Below are positions 22,609 through 32,239 of a DNA stretch of 32,389 nt, piece after piece (the stretch's first letter is position 1; every line of letters begins with the position of its first letter). The DNA comes from Pseudomonas thermotolerans DSM 14292 (GTDB lineage: Bacteria; Pseudomonadota; Gammaproteobacteria; Pseudomonadales; Pseudomonadaceae). The notes below the pieces were generated by a model, which worked only from the letters and a program-made list of their open reading frames with translations, ran no database searches and was not told where the DNA came from. Position numbers and translations under genes: made by a program. The stretch spans positions 1 to 32,389 of the forward strand of contig NZ_KB822626.1 of NCBI RefSeq assembly GCF_000364625.1. The letters are read 5' to 3'.

Positions 22609-23637
22609 ATGAAGATGGTCAGATCCACCCTGGCTGTACTGACCGCCGCGATCGCTCTCGGCGTCAGCAGCTTCGCCCAGGCAGGTGCCACCCTGGATGC
22701 GGTGAAGAAGAAAGGCTTTGTGCAGTGCGGTATCAGTGACGGCTTGCCGGGCTTCTCCTACGCCGATGGCAAGGGCAACTACCTGGGGATCGACGTGGAT
22801 GTCTGCCGGGCCGTTGCAGCCGCAGTTTTCGGCGATGCCAGCAAGGTCAAGTTCAGCCCGCTGACCGCCAAGGAACGCTTCACCGCGCTGCAGTCCGGCG
22901 AGGTCGACGTCCTTTCGCGCAACACCACCTGGACCAGCTCGCGCGATGCGGCCATGGGCCTCAACTTCACCGGGGTGACCTACTACGACGGTCAGGGCTT
23001 CCTGGTGAACAAGAAGCTCGGTGTCTCCAGCGCCAAGGAACTGGACGGCGCCACCGTGTGCATCCAGGCTGGCACCACCACCGAGCTGAACCTCTCCGAC
23101 TACTTCCGCGCCAACGGCATGAAGTACACCCCGATCACCTACGACACCTCCGACGAGAGCGCCAAGTCGCTGGAGGCCGGGCGCTGCGACGTGCTCACCT
23201 CGGACCAGTCGCAGCTCTATGCCCAGCGCATCAAGCTGGCCTCGCCGGACGACTACGTGGTGCTGCCGGAAGTGATCTCCAAGGAGCCACTCGGCCCGGC
23301 GGTGCGCCAGGGTGACGAGGAGTGGTTCGACATCGTGCGCTGGACCCTCTTCGCCATGGTCAACGCCGAGGAGCTGGGGGTCGACTCGAAGAACGTCGAG
23401 GAAACCGCGAAAACCACCAAGAACCCGGACGTCGCCCGTCTGCTGGGGGCCGAGGGTGACTTCGGCAAGGATCTCAAGCTGCCGAAGGACTGGGCGGTGC
23501 AGATCGTCAAGCAGGTGGGCAACTATGGGGAAGTCTTCGATCGCAACGTCGGAGCCGGCAGCGAGCTGAAGATCGAGCGTGGCCTGAATGCCCTGTGGAA
23601 CAAGGGTGGTCTGCAGTACGCACCGCCGGTGCGTTGA
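22609..23637 (+). CDS. aapJ: Amino acid ABC transporter substrate-binding protein (AapJ-type)
   Basis: A 342-residue periplasmic binding protein of the general L-amino acid transporter class. The signal peptide is MKMVRSTLAVLTAAIALGVSSFAQA, cut near residue 25. The mature part has family strings GISDGLPGFSYADGKGNYLGIDVDVCRAVAAAVFGD, NTTWTSSRDA, VCIQAGTTTELNLSDYFR, DQSQLYAQR and DEEWFDIVRWTLFAM. The ATG at 22609 has GGAGG six bases upstream; an in-frame ATG at 22558 would spoil the signal peptide. It is the first gene of aapJQMP, behind a long leader and a sigma-54 candidate promoter. Exact substrates are not readable from sequence, but basic, acidic and branched amino acids are typical. Confidence 0.88.
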   Translation: MKMVRSTLAVLTAAIALGVSSFAQAGATLDAVKKKGFVQCGISDGLPGFSYADGKGNYLGIDVDVCRAVAAAVFGDASKVKFSPLTAKERFTALQSGEVDVLSRNTTWTSSRDAAMGLNFTGVTYYDGQGFLVNKKLGVSSAKELDGATVCIQAGTTTELNLSDYFRANGMKYTPITYDTSDESAKSLEAGRCDVLTSDQSQLYAQRIKLASPDDYVVLPEVISKEPLGPAVRQGDEEWFDIVRWTLFAMVNAEELGVDSKNVEETAKTTKNPDVARLLGAEGDFGKDLKLPKDWAVQIVKQVGNYGEVFDRNVGAGSELKIERGLNALWNKGGLQYAPPVR

Positions 23638-23690
23638 TTCGCCCGTCTGCGAGCCGTCGTCTGACGGCGCGCGGAGTTCCAGCAACCGGG

Positions 23691-23721
23691 CCCGGCGGCC
23701 GTCCTGACGGTCGCCGGGTTT
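23691..23721 (+). terminator. Stem-loop between aapJ and aapQ (attenuator-like)
   Basis: CCCGGCGGCCGT (23691-23702) pairs with ACGGTCGCCGGG (23707-23718), 12 bp with one wobble and a 4-base loop, followed by TTTG. A smaller hairpin lies at 23653-23668. Binding-protein genes are often followed by such structures, which reduce read-through or stabilise the first message so that more binding protein than permease is made. Confidence 0.6.
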
Positions 23722-23734
23722 GCAGAGGGTACCC

Positions 23735-24919
23735 ATGCAAACGACTGCCAATGCCCCGCGAAGCCGAGGGTCGGTGTGGACCGACCCCCGCGTTCGCGCC
23801 TGGGCCTTTCAGATCATTGCCGTGGCTGCGATCGTGGCGTTCGGCTGGTTCCTGTTCCACAACACCCAGGTCAACCTCGAGCGGCGGGGCATCGTTTCCG
23901 GCTTCGAGTTTCTCGGGCAAAGCGCCGGTTTCGGCATCTCCCAGCATCTGATCGACTACAGCGAGAGCGACACCTACGGACGGGTGTTCGTCATCGGCCT
24001 GCTCAACACCCTGCTGGTCTCGGTGATCGGCATCATCCTGGCCACCATCCTCGGCTTCATCCTCGGCGTGGCGCGGCTCTCGCCGAACTGGCTGATCCGC
24101 AAGCTGGCCACGGTGTACATCGAGGTGTTCCGCAACATCCCGCCGCTGTTGCAGATCTTCTTCTGGTACTTCGCGGTGATGCTCTCCATGCCCGGGCCGC
24201 GGCAGAGTCTCGGGCTGTGGGACACCTTCTTCATCAACAGCCGCGGTCTGTACATGCCTTCGCCGTCGATGGCCGAGGGCTTCTGGCCATTCCTGATCGC
24301 CGTGCTGCTGGCCATTGCCGGCATCGTGGTGGTGTACCGCCGGGCCAAGGCGCACCAGGAGGCCACCGGCGAGCGCTTCCCGGTACTGCTCACGTCCATC
24401 GCGCTGCTGCTGGTGCTGCCGGGGGCGAGCCTCCTGGTTTTCGGCACGCCCTTCCACTGGGACGTACCGCAACTGGCCGGCTTCAATTTCCGCGGCGGCT
24501 GGGTGGTGATCCCCGAGCTGGTGGCGCTGATGCTGGCGCTGTCCATCTACACCGCGGCCTTCATCGGCGAGACGGTGCGCTCCGGCATCCAGGCGGTCAG
24601 CCACGGGCAGACCGAGGCGGCCTACTCGCTGGGGCTGCGTCCGGGGCTGACCCTGCGCCTGGTGGTGGTGCCCCAGGCTCTGCGGGTGATAGTCCCGCCC
24701 CTGACCAGCCAGTACCTGAACCTCACCAAGAACTCCTCGCTGGCCGCCGGCATCGGCTATCCGGACATGGTGTCGTTGTTCGCCGGCACCGTGCTCAACC
24801 AGACCGGCCAGGCCATCGAGGTGATGGCGGTCACCATGAGCGTGTACCTGGCGATCAGCATCAGCATCTCGATCCTGATGAACTGGTACAACAAGCGCAT
24901 CGCGCTGGTCGAGCGCTAA
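23735..24919 (+). CDS. aapQ: Amino acid ABC transporter permease AapQ
   Basis: A 394-residue inner-membrane permease. It has an N-terminal extension, about eight membrane segments, and two parts of the HisM-type permease fold. The first is GLLNTLLVSVIGIILATILGFILGVARLS. The late EAA-loop region is SGIQAVSHGQTEAAYSLGLRPGLTLRLVVVPQALRVIVPPL, which contacts the ATPase AapP. Length exceeds that of simple amino acid permeases (about 220-250), as is usual for the AapQ/BztB class. The ATG at 23735 has GAGGG seven bases upstream. The aapM gene begins 10 bases after the stop. Confidence 0.88.
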   Translation: MQTTANAPRSRGSVWTDPRVRAWAFQIIAVAAIVAFGWFLFHNTQVNLERRGIVSGFEFLGQSAGFGISQHLIDYSESDTYGRVFVIGLLNTLLVSVIGIILATILGFILGVARLSPNWLIRKLATVYIEVFRNIPPLLQIFFWYFAVMLSMPGPRQSLGLWDTFFINSRGLYMPSPSMAEGFWPFLIAVLLAIAGIVVVYRRAKAHQEATGERFPVLLTSIALLLVLPGASLLVFGTPFHWDVPQLAGFNFRGGWVVIPELVALMLALSIYTAAFIGETVRSGIQAVSHGQTEAAYSLGLRPGLTLRLVVVPQALRVIVPPLTSQYLNLTKNSSLAAGIGYPDMVSLFAGTVLNQTGQAIEVMAVTMSVYLAISISISILMNWYNKRIALVER

Positions 24920-24929
24920 GGGGGAAGCC

Positions 24930-26024
24930 ATGACGACCCACAGCTTCAAGCCCGACCTACCGCCGCCGCGTACCGTGGTCGGCCCCTGGGCCTGGCTACG
25001 TGACAACCTGTTCGCCAGCCCGCTGCACGTGCTGCTGACCTTGCTGGCGCTATACCTGCTCTGGCTGATCGTGCCACCGATCGTCAGTTGGGCCTTCCTC
25101 GAGGCCGATTGGGTCGGCACCAGCCGTGCCGACTGCACCGGCGAGGGCGCCTGCTGGGTGTTCATCAAGGAACGCTTCGGCCAGTTCATCTACGGCTTCT
25201 ACCCGCAGGATCAGCGCTGGCGCGTGGACCTTGCCGTGTGGGTGGCGATCCTCGGCGCCGGGCCGCTGTTCCTGCGCAAGATGCCGCACAAGGCCTGGTA
25301 CGGCATCGGCTTCCTGGTGATCTTCCCGCTGGTCGCCTTCTGGCTGCTGCATGGCGGCCTGGGCCTGGAGGAGGTGCCGACCAGCCGCTGGGGCGGCCTG
25401 ATGCTGACCCTGGTGATCGGCTACGTGGGCATCACCGGCGCACTGCCGCTGGGCATCCTGCTGGCCCTGGGGCGGCGCTCGGACCTGCCGGCGATCAAGG
25501 TGATCTGCGTGACCTTCATCGAGTTCTGGCGCGGCGTGCCACTGATCACCGTGCTGTTCATGTCCTCGGTGATGCTGCCGCTGTTCCTCCCCGAGGGGAT
25601 GAACCTCGACAAGCTGCTGCGCGCGCTGATCATGGTGATCTTCTTCGAGGCCGCCTACATCGCCGAGGTGGTGCGCGGTGGCCTGCAGGCAATCCCCAAG
25701 GGCCAGTACGAGGCCGCCGCCGCCATGGGCCTGGGCTACTGGCGGAGCATGGGCCTGGTGATCCTGCCGCAGGCGTTGAAGCTGGTGATCCCCGGCATCG
25801 TCAACACCTTCATCGCGCTGTTCAAGGACACCAGCCTAGTGATCATCATCGGTCTGTTCGACCTCCTCAACAGCATCAAGCAGGCCACCACCGACCCGCG
25901 CTGGCTGGGCATGGCCACCGAGGGCTACGTGTTCGCCGCCCTGCTGTTCTGGATCTTCTGTTTCGGCATGTCCCGCTACTCGATGCATCTGGAGCGTCGG
26001 CTGGACACGGGCCACAAGCGTTAG
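24930..26024 (+). CDS. aapM: Amino acid ABC transporter permease AapM
   Basis: A 364-residue inner-membrane permease, partner of AapQ. It has a hydrophobic N-terminal segment (LHVLLTLLALYLLWLIVPPIV), a soluble loop, then the permease core with GLMLTLVIGYVGITGALPLGILLALGRRS and FIEFWRGVPLITVLFM. The EAA region is GGLQAIPKGQYEAAAAMGLGYWRSMGLVILPQALKLVIPG, followed by FKDTSLVIIIGLFDLL. A GGGGG-like site lies a few bases before the ATG. aapP follows after nine bases. The AapQ-AapM pair makes the pore of the general L-amino acid importer. Confidence 0.88.
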   Translation: MTTHSFKPDLPPPRTVVGPWAWLRDNLFASPLHVLLTLLALYLLWLIVPPIVSWAFLEADWVGTSRADCTGEGACWVFIKERFGQFIYGFYPQDQRWRVDLAVWVAILGAGPLFLRKMPHKAWYGIGFLVIFPLVAFWLLHGGLGLEEVPTSRWGGLMLTLVIGYVGITGALPLGILLALGRRSDLPAIKVICVTFIEFWRGVPLITVLFMSSVMLPLFLPEGMNLDKLLRALIMVIFFEAAYIAEVVRGGLQAIPKGQYEAAAAMGLGYWRSMGLVILPQALKLVIPGIVNTFIALFKDTSLVIIIGLFDLLNSIKQATTDPRWLGMATEGYVFAALLFWIFCFGMSRYSMHLERRLDTGHKR

Positions 26025-26033
26025 GAGTTCCCC

Positions 26034-26795
26034 ATGACTGAAGCGAGCAAGCAAACCCGCGCCGAACCGATCATCCGCATGGAAGGGGTGAACAAGTGGT
26101 ATGGCCAGTTCCACGTCCTCAAGGACATCAACCTGGACGTCCGCCAGGGCGAGCGCATCGTGCTGTGCGGCCCCTCGGGCTCCGGCAAGTCGACCACCAT
26201 CCGCTGCATCAACCGCCTGGAGGAGCACCAGACCGGGCGGATCATCGTCGACGGCACCGAGCTGACCGGCGACCTCAAGCACATCGAGACCATCCGCCGG
26301 GAAGTCGGCATGGTGTTCCAGCACTTCAACCTGTTCCCGCACCTCACCGTGCTGCAGAACTGCACCCTGGCGCCCCTGTGGGTGCGCAAGATGCCCAAGC
26401 GCCAGGCCGAGGAGATCGCCATGCACTACCTGGAGCGGGTGCGCATCCCCGAGCAGGCCAACAAGTACCCGGGGCAGCTCTCCGGCGGCCAGCAGCAGCG
26501 CGTGGCCATCGCTCGGGCGCTGTGCATGCGGCCGAAGATCATGCTGTTCGACGAGCCCACCTCGGCCCTCGACCCGGAGATGGTCAAGGAGGTGCTGGAT
26601 ACCATGATCGGCCTCGCCGAGGACGGCATGACCATGCTCTGCGTGACCCACGAGATGGGCTTCGCCCGCACCGTGGCGAACCGGGTGATCTTCATGGACC
26701 GCGGCGAGATCGTCGAGCAGAACGAGCCCAACGCCTTCTTCGACCACCCGCAGAACGAGCGCACCAAGCTGTTCCTCGGCCAGATCCTGCACTGA
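26034..26795 (+). CDS. aapP: Amino acid ABC transporter ATPase AapP
   Basis: A 253-residue ATP-binding subunit that powers AapJQM. Motifs are Walker A GPSGSGKS (46-53), the Q-loop [13 protein letters not shown], signature LSGGQQQR (149-156), Walker [17 protein letters not shown] (169-184) and the switch His in CVTHEMGFA. It is the last gene of the operon, followed by a strong hairpin. GGAG lies shortly before the ATG. Confidence 0.93.
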   Translation: MTEASKQTRAEPIIRMEGVNKWYGQFHVLKDINLDVRQGERIVLCGPSGSGKSTTIRCINRLEEHQTGRIIVDGTELTGDLKHIETIRREVGMVFQHFNLFPHLTVLQNCTLAPLWVRKMPKRQAEEIAMHYLERVRIPEQANKYPGQLSGGQQQRVAIARALCMRPKIMLFDEPTSALDPEMVKEVLDTMIGLAEDGMTMLCVTHEMGFARTVANRVIFMDRGEIVEQNEPNAFFDHPQNERTKLFLGQILH

Positions 26796-26811
26796 CGGCC
26801 ATCCCCGTCCG

Positions 26812-26848
26812 CGCCCCGGCGAGCCTCGGACGCCGGGGCGTGGGCTTT
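26812..26848 (+). terminator. Hairpin terminator of the aapJQMP operon
   Basis: CGCCCCGGCG (26812-26821) is exactly complementary to CGCCGGGGCG (26831-26840), with a 9-base loop, followed by TGGGCTTTC. It lies 16 bases after the aapP stop. The T-run is weak but stem strength and position support termination. Confidence 0.6.
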
Positions 26849-26937
26849 CGGGCACGGTGGCGGGAACGGTCGCGGAGGAGTGCCCGCGGTGCCGAATTGG
26901 TCTTTACTGGAAAGCGGAAGCACGCGCGGGAGGCACC

Positions 26938-27648
26938 TTGAGCGCCACACTCACCCCCTTCAGCAAGGCCAAGGCTTGGACCGTCCATGCCATCACCGCG
27001 AGTGGCGCCATACTCGCGCTGCTGGCCCTGCTCGCGGTCATCGAGGGTCGCCCGCAGGCCTGCCTGCTGTGGCTCGGCGCGGCCCTGGTGGTCGACGGCC
27101 TGGACGGCACCCTGGCGCGCAAGTTCGAGGTCAAGGAGGTGCTGCCGCAGTTCGACGGCAGCGTGCTCGACCTGGTGATCGACTACCTCAACTACGTGTT
27201 CATCCCGGCGATCTTCGTCTACCGCTTCGTGCCGCTGCCGGACTACTGCGCCCTGCCGGCGGTAGGACTGATCCTGCTGTCCTCGCTGTTCTGCTTCTGC
27301 AACGTCAACATGAAGAGCCACGACTACTACTTCGTGGGCTTCCCGGCAGCCTGGAACGTGGTGGCGGTGTACCTTTTCCTGCTCGACTTCCACCCCTGGA
27401 CGACGCTGCTCGGCATCCTGGTGCTGGCGGCGCTGACCCTGACCCGCATGAAGTTCCTGCACCCCTTCCGGGTCCGCGAGTTCATGCCGCTGAACATCGC
27501 CGCGACTTTCGTGTGGATGCTCTGCTGCGCGGCGCTGATCGTCCTCTATCCGCGCCAGCCTCCGCTGCTGATGGCGCTCTGGCTGCTGGCCTCGGCCTAC
27601 TTCCTGGGCATCTGCCTGTGGCGCAGCGCCCGCGAGTGGCGGAGCTGA
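26938..27648 (+). CDS. pcs: Phosphatidylcholine synthase (CDP-diacylglycerol-choline O-phosphatidyltransferase)
   Basis: A 236-residue integral membrane enzyme that condenses choline with CDP-diacylglycerol to make phosphatidylcholine in one step, in the inner membrane. The CDP-alcohol phosphotransferase motif is DGTLAR-(12)-G-(3)-D-(3)-D, from about residue 52 on. The spacing of twelve instead of eight residues before the Gly is typical of Pcs enzymes. Six to eight hydrophobic segments follow, and TRMKFLHPFRVREFMP resembles a conserved Pcs stretch. I favour a TTG start at 26938 with GGGAGG four to five bases upstream. An ATG at 26857 would add 27 poor-looking residues. Choline uptake is not encoded nearby. 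Confidence 0.87.
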   Translation: MSATLTPFSKAKAWTVHAITASGAILALLALLAVIEGRPQACLLWLGAALVVDGLDGTLARKFEVKEVLPQFDGSVLDLVIDYLNYVFIPAIFVYRFVPLPDYCALPAVGLILLSSLFCFCNVNMKSHDYYFVGFPAAWNVVAVYLFLLDFHPWTTLLGILVLAALTLTRMKFLHPFRVREFMPLNIAATFVWMLCCAALIVLYPRQPPLLMALWLLASAYFLGICLWRSAREWRS

Positions 27649-27756
27649 GGCGCGCGGTCCTCGGGGCAGCGACGCGGCCCCGCCGCCAACTTCTGGTCCC
27701 ACGTCAGCAGCGCAGCGGCTAAACTCGCCGGCGACTTTCGCTGCCGGGTAGCGCCG

Positions 27757-28455
27757 ATGATCACGCTCTTCCAGTTTCCACGGGCCCTCGATGTGCCCAA
27801 TCCCAGCCCCTACTGCCTGAAGGTGGAGACCTTCCTGCGTCTTGCGGGCCTGGACTACCAGGTCAGGACGCTGCTCAACCCCGCCCGTGGACCCAAGGGC
27901 AAGCTGCCGTTCATCCAGCTGGACGACGAGGTCATCGCCGACTCGGCGATCATCCTGCGCACCCTCGAGCGCCGCTTGGGGCTCGATCTCGACGCTCATC
28001 TGGATGCTGCCGGCCGCGGTCGGGCGCTGGCCATCACCCGCCTGTGCGACGAGCATCTGGCCTGGCTGTTGGTGTATTTCCGCTGGATCGACGAGGAGGG
28101 CTGGGCAGAGTTCCGTCCGCTCTTCTTCGCCGGCTTGCCGGCGCCGCTGCGCGCTCTGGTGCCGCGACTGGTGCGTGCCAGGCTGCGTCGGGGGCAACTG
28201 GCTCAGGGCCTGGCCCGGCATTCCCGGGAGGAACTGCTGGAGTTCGCTCGCGAGGACCTGCAGGCGCTCAGCGAGTTGCTCGGCGCCGCGCCCTATTTCG
28301 GCGGCCTGCAGCCGTGCAGCGCGGACGCCGCGGCCTACGGGGTGCTGGCCAACCTGATCCTCTGCAGCCTGGACAACCCGCTCAGTCGCCTGGCCCGGGA
28401 ATACCCCGTGCTGGTCGCCTATTGCGAACGCCTGCGCGACAAGTTCTGGGCATGA
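27757..28455 (+). CDS. Glutathione S-transferase-like protein (Fax/metaxin type)
   Basis: A 232-residue cytoplasmic protein with an N-terminal thioredoxin-like part ([59 protein letters not shown]) and a helical C-terminus. The pattern [11 protein letters not shown] and DEVIADS..I resembles the 'failed axon connections'/metaxin branch of GST proteins. The substrate is unknown. The stop overlaps the start of the GIY-YIG gene (ATGA). An A/T-richer stretch upstream (27718-27756) may hold the promoter. Confidence 0.8.
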   Translation: MITLFQFPRALDVPNPSPYCLKVETFLRLAGLDYQVRTLLNPARGPKGKLPFIQLDDEVIADSAIILRTLERRLGLDLDAHLDAAGRGRALAITRLCDEHLAWLLVYFRWIDEEGWAEFRPLFFAGLPAPLRALVPRLVRARLRRGQLAQGLARHSREELLEFAREDLQALSELLGAAPYFGGLQPCSADAAAYGVLANLILCSLDNPLSRLAREYPVLVAYCERLRDKFWA

Positions 28456-28775
28456 GCGAAGCGCAGTCCCGGCCCTGGTTCGTCTACCTGGTGCGCGCCG
28501 CCAACGGTGCGCTGTACTGCGGCATCAGCGACGCCCCCCTGCGACGCTTCGAGCAGCACCGCAGCGGCAAGGGCGCGCGCTTCTTCCACTCCAGCCCGGC
28601 GCAGGCCCTGGCCTACGTCGAGCCCTGCGCCGGGAAGAGCGAGGCGCTGCGCCGCGAGCGGGCCATCAAGGGCCTGAGCAAGGCCGCCAAGGAGCGCCTG
28701 GTGCTCGGCGGCACGGCGGATCTGGCGAACTTCCTGACGCAGCGGGAGGCTGCCGTGGAGGCCGTCGCGGGCTAA
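28452..28775 (+). CDS. GIY-YIG nuclease-like protein (UPF0213/YhbQ type)
   Basis: A 107-residue protein with a GIY-YIG core: [28 protein letters not shown] (residues about 9-36), [10 protein letters not shown], and Glu in [19 protein letters not shown]. Small single-domain members such as YhbQ have been linked to DNA damage or membrane stress, but the role is not settled. The ATG overlaps the upstream GST-like stop by four bases, so the two are coupled. The tail [12 protein letters not shown] is variable. Confidence 0.88.
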   Translation: MSEAQSRPWFVYLVRAANGALYCGISDAPLRRFEQHRSGKGARFFHSSPAQALAYVEPCAGKSEALRRERAIKGLSKAAKERLVLGGTADLANFLTQREAAVEAVAG

Positions 28776-28808
28776 GCTAGGCGTCCCTACAACGCCAAAG
28801 AGCCCGCC

Positions 28809-29744
28809 ATGCACGAGCTGATCCTCCACCACTATCCAGCTTCCCCCTTCGCCGAGAAAGCCCGCCTGATGCTGGGCTTCAAGCAGTTGTCCTGGCGTTC
28901 GGTGATCATCCCCCGGGTGATGCCCAAGCCCGACCTGCTGGCCCTCACCGGCGGCTACCGCAAGACCCCAGTGCTGCAGGTCGGCGCCGACATCTACTGC
29001 GACACCGCGCTGATCGCCCGCCGCCTGGAGGCCGAGAAGCGGGTGCCCAGCCTGTTCCCGGAGGGCAGCGAGTTCACCGTCGCGGCCTTCGCCCAGTGGG
29101 CTGACGCCGAGGTGTTCCGCCGTGCCGTGGCGCTGGTATTCCAGCCGGAATCCCTGGCCGCGCGCATGGCCGGTTTGCCGCCGCAGGCGGTGGAGAGCCT
29201 GGTGGCGGACCGTAGCAAGCTGTTCAGCGGCGGCACCCACGGCATGCTCCCGGTGGAGGTGGCACGGCACGACTGGCCGGTGCTGATGGCCCGCCTGGAG
29301 CTGCAGCTGTCCCGCGAGGAGGGTGACTTCCTGTTCGGCGAGCCCTCGGTGGCCGACTTCGCCCTGGCGCACTGCCTGTGGTTCCTGCGTTCCTCGCCGG
29401 TCACCGCGCCGCTGGTGGACGGGCATCCGTTGGTGGCCGCCTGGTTGCAGCGGGTGCTGGGCTTCGGTCACGGTGCGCACAGCGAGCTGTCCGCCGCCGA
29501 GGCCATCGAGATCGCCCGCGCCGCCACTCCGGCGCCGCTGCCCGAGGAGGACTTCGCCGAGCCCAACGGCTTCCAGCTCGGCCAGCGGGTATCCATCGCC
29601 GCCACCGACTACGGCGTCGACCCGGTGGAGGGCGAGCTGCTGTTCGCCGGTCGCGAGGAGCTGATCCTGCGTCGCGAGGACGAGCGCGCCGGGCTGGTCC
29701 ACGTGCACTTCCCGCGGCTCGGCTTCAGCATTCGGGCCGTCTGA
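28809..29744 (+). CDS. Glutathione S-transferase family protein
   Basis: A 311-residue cytoplasmic protein. The N-terminal thioredoxin-like domain (about 1-80) has LILHHYPASPFAEKARLMLGFKQL, GYRKTPVLQVGADIYCDTALIARRLE. The helical domain spans about 85-230, and about 80 extra residues with a small beta-rich end (VSIAATDYGVDPVEGELLFAGREELILRRED) follow. The extended C-terminus is longer than in standard GSTs (about 200-220) but is known in this bacterial group. The substrate is unknown. AAGAG lies eight bases before the ATG. It ends 20 bases inside the convergent metallopeptidase gene. Confidence 0.88.
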   Translation: MHELILHHYPASPFAEKARLMLGFKQLSWRSVIIPRVMPKPDLLALTGGYRKTPVLQVGADIYCDTALIARRLEAEKRVPSLFPEGSEFTVAAFAQWADAEVFRRAVALVFQPESLAARMAGLPPQAVESLVADRSKLFSGGTHGMLPVEVARHDWPVLMARLELQLSREEGDFLFGEPSVADFALAHCLWFLRSSPVTAPLVDGHPLVAAWLQRVLGFGHGAHSELSAAEAIEIARAATPAPLPEEDFAEPNGFQLGQRVSIAATDYGVDPVEGELLFAGREELILRREDERAGLVHVHFPRLGFSIRAV

Positions 29745-30606
29745 CCCTGCCCGGCGGCGTGCATTCCGCCAGCGCGTCCGCCCGGCGCCGGGCTGGCAGG
29801 CCGGCGGCCAGCTCGCGGAAGTGGCGCAGCCGTTCGTAGCAGACGGTGAGCAGCGCCTCGTGGCGGTTGTACCAGGCGTCCGGCGCGCCGCAGCTGGCCA
29901 GCCACAGGGTCAGCGGGCGCGGCAGGGCGAACAGCCGGCTGACCCGCCGGGCCAGGTCGTCCAGGCCGCTCTGGCGCACCAGCATGGCGTCGAGCGCATC
30001 CTCCGGCGGCGGATCGTGGTGCACGTGCAGTGGCGGCCTCTGGAAGGCGATGCGCCGCTGCGCGCGGATCCAGTCCAGGGCCTTGCGCGCCTGCAGGTAT
30101 TCCTGATCGCAGTACAGCGCGCGCTCCATGGGCAGACCGGCGACCTGCGGCAGCCAGTCGAGGCGCTGGGTGTCGCTGCCGTAGACCAGGCAGGCGATGT
30201 TGTAGAAGCGCTGCTCGTCCAGGGCGTGGGTGGCCCAGGCCGGCACCCGTTCCTCGACGCGCCGCGGGCGTTGCGACTCCAGCCGCCAGTAGTCGACGAT
30301 GGCCAGCATCCGGGCGTCCCGTTCGGCCTGCGGCAGATCCCCGTGGAACAGGAACAGCAGCATGATGGCCAACTGGTCGGCGGCGTCCTCCTCGCGACCG
30401 AGCACCGGCAGGTCCAGCTCGGCGATCAGCATGTGGCCCATTTCGTGGAGCAGGGTGAATTCGCCGTTGGCGACCACGAAGCGCACGATGTGCGCGGGCA
30501 ACTGCGGCACCGGCGGCTCGGCGGCGCCCGGCCCCGCCAGCAGGAGCAGGGCGAGGAGCAGATGGCGGAGCCGCCGGAGCGGCGGATGGGCAGCGCGGCC
30601 GGCCAT
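29725..30606 (-). CDS. Putative metallopeptidase, DUF4344
   Basis: A 293-residue exported protein. The signal peptide has its hydrophobic part at 15-28 and a likely cleavage near GAAEP. The zinc-binding motif HEMGH lies at 54-58 and a conserved acidic segment REEDAADQLA at 71-80 supplies the probable third ligand, as in DUF4344 proteins. There are several Cys pairs (IACLVYG, ALYCDQEY, ASCGAPDAW, LTVCYERL). No substrate is known for this group. The ATG at 30606 has GGAGG eight bases upstream. The 3' end overlaps the GST gene by 20 bp in convergent order. Confidence 0.83.
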   Translation of the reverse strand: MAGRAAHPPLRRLRHLLLALLLLAGPGAAEPPVPQLPAHIVRFVVANGEFTLLHEMGHMLIAELDLPVLGREEDAADQLAIMLLFLFHGDLPQAERDARMLAIVDYWRLESQRPRRVEERVPAWATHALDEQRFYNIACLVYGSDTQRLDWLPQVAGLPMERALYCDQEYLQARKALDWIRAQRRIAFQRPPLHVHHDPPPEDALDAMLVRQSGLDDLARRVSRLFALPRPLTLWLASCGAPDAWYNRHEALLTVCYERLRHFRELAAGLPARRRADALAECTPPGRVRRPEC

Positions 30607-30835
30607 GCAGCGGGCCTCCGGGCGTGGTGGAACGGGACCTCTGGGGAAACTCTAGCAGCGCCGCCTGCGGCGGCCGGGCCATCCGGCGGGAGGCCGCGGG
30701 GCACCATGGAACGGCGGCTCTACGACCAAGGAACCATATCGGCCGGCTGGCGATTGGCGGCTAAATGCGCGGACAGCCATAAGAAGCCGCACGGGCCAGG
30801 CCGGCTCGGAGCGGTGCCGATCCGCGAGGTTTCCA

Positions 30836-32239
30836 ATGCGTCCGGTCCTGCAAAGCATTCTGGTCCTGGCTCTGTTCGCCGGCCTCTGGCTGGCCCTTCT
30901 GCCTTTGCCTCTGGTGATTCTGGGGGTGCTCGCCGCGATCTGGCTGCCGCGCCTGGCGGCCTCGCGCTCCGCGCCGGTCGCCGCCGGCCATGCCGCCGAG
31001 GCCGGGCAGATCGACCACCTGGCCCGCGAGCTGTCCCAGCGCACCAGCCGCAACGCCCTGTCCGCCGCCGGGGTGGCCTATGCGGTGCGGCGTCTCGGCG
31101 AGCGCCTGCACTCCCAGCTGGATGCCGCCGAGCGCATCGTCGCCAGCGCCGACGTGATGCTGCAGACCGAGGCGCTGACCTCCGAGCGCAGTCAGCAGGC
31201 CGAGGCGGCGGCCATCGAGGCGCGGCGTAGCAGCGAGGCCGGTTACGGGCTGCTCGGCGAGGCTACCGCGGTGATGCAGCAGCTCAGCGAGCGGGCCGAT
31301 GCCAGCAGGGCGACCATCGAGGCGCTCAGCCAGCGCAGCGAGCAGATCCAGCAGGTCACCCAGGTGATCCAGGGCATCGCCAGCCAGACCAACCTGCTGG
31401 CCCTCAACGCAGCCATCGAGGCGGCCCGCGCCGGCGAGCATGGACGCGGCTTCGCGGTGGTCGCCGACGAGGTGCGCGGCCTGGCCGCGCGTACCGCCGC
31501 GGCCACCGAGGAGGTAGGGCAGATGGTGGTGGACATTCAGCAGCGCACCGCCGGGGTAGTGGAGCAGATCCAGATGCTCACCAGCGAGCTGGACCGCGGC
31601 GTCCGCCAGGTCGAGCGGATCGGCGGGCACCTCTCCAGCATCACCGAGCTGGCGGTGACCGTGGAGGGGCGGATCAGCGAGATCGCCGCCGCCACCCAGG
31701 TCAACCGTGAGCAGCTGGGCAGCCTGTTCGCCGCCGTGGAGCAGGTGCGCGCCGACCTCAGCGAGAGCGAGGAGCAGACCCGCCGTCTCGGCCAGGCCGC
31801 CGCCGAGCTGGGCGCCCAGGCCGAGAGCATCAGCGAGCGGCTCGCCGAGATCGGTCTGGACGACTACCACCAGCGCGTCTACGACCTGGCCCGCGAGGGG
31901 GCCGCGCAGATCGCCGCGCGCTTCGAGGCGGACATCGCCGCCGGGCGGATCGCCCTCGACGATCTCTTTGACCGCCACTACCAGCCGATCCCCGGCACCC
32001 AGCCGACCAAGTACCGCTCGCGCTTCGACGGCTACACCGACCAGGTCCTGCCGGCCATCCAGGAGCCGCTACTGAAGCGCCACGAGGGGCTGGTATTCGC
32101 CATCGCCTGCGGATTCCACGCCATCCGGCCACCCAGTCCGCTCTCATCTGGCCAGGCATTCCACGGCCATCTGGCCACCTGTTCCACGGCCATCCGGCCG
32201 GGCAGTCGGAGCGCAGCGACGCAGGGGTTGCATTGTTAG
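30836..32239 (+). CDS. Methyl-accepting chemotaxis protein, 3' end replaced by IS21-type DNA
   Basis: The protein begins with a membrane segment at about 5-36 and a coiled-coil signalling domain at about 65-310. The hairpin tip is [42 protein letters not shown] (180-220). A C-terminal region [46 protein letters not shown] follows, which in related transducers opens a C-terminal sensing part. After residue 424 the frame enters the IS21-like end and encodes 43 foreign residues before TAG at 32237-32239. The gene is therefore probably inactive or changed in sensing, although the signalling tip is intact. GAGG precedes the ATG by seven bases. The rest of the gene may lie beyond the element, outside the window. 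Confidence 0.85.
   Translation: MRPVLQSILVLALFAGLWLALLPLPLVILGVLAAIWLPRLAASRSAPVAAGHAAEAGQIDHLARELSQRTSRNALSAAGVAYAVRRLGERLHSQLDAAERIVASADVMLQTEALTSERSQQAEAAAIEARRSSEAGYGLLGEATAVMQQLSERADASRATIEALSQRSEQIQQVTQVIQGIASQTNLLALNAAIEAARAGEHGRGFAVVADEVRGLAARTAAATEEVGQMVVDIQQRTAGVVEQIQMLTSELDRGVRQVERIGGHLSSITELAVTVEGRISEIAAATQVNREQLGSLFAAVEQVRADLSESEEQTRRLGQAAAELGAQAESISERLAEIGLDDYHQRVYDLAREGAAQIAARFEADIAAGRIALDDLFDRHYQPIPGTQPTKYRSRFDGYTDQVLPAIQEPLLKRHEGLVFAIACGFHAIRPPSPLSSGQAFHGHLATCSTAIRPGSRSAATQGLHC
32114..32202. repeat. Three copies of a ~20-bp IS-end repeat
   Basis: The copies at 32114-32133, 32159-32180 and 32182-32202 share TTCCACG(G)CCATCYGGCC. A half copy (CATCTGGCCAGGC) sits at 32145-32157. 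They match the multi-copy transposase-binding repeats that IS21-type ends carry. Confidence 0.7.
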
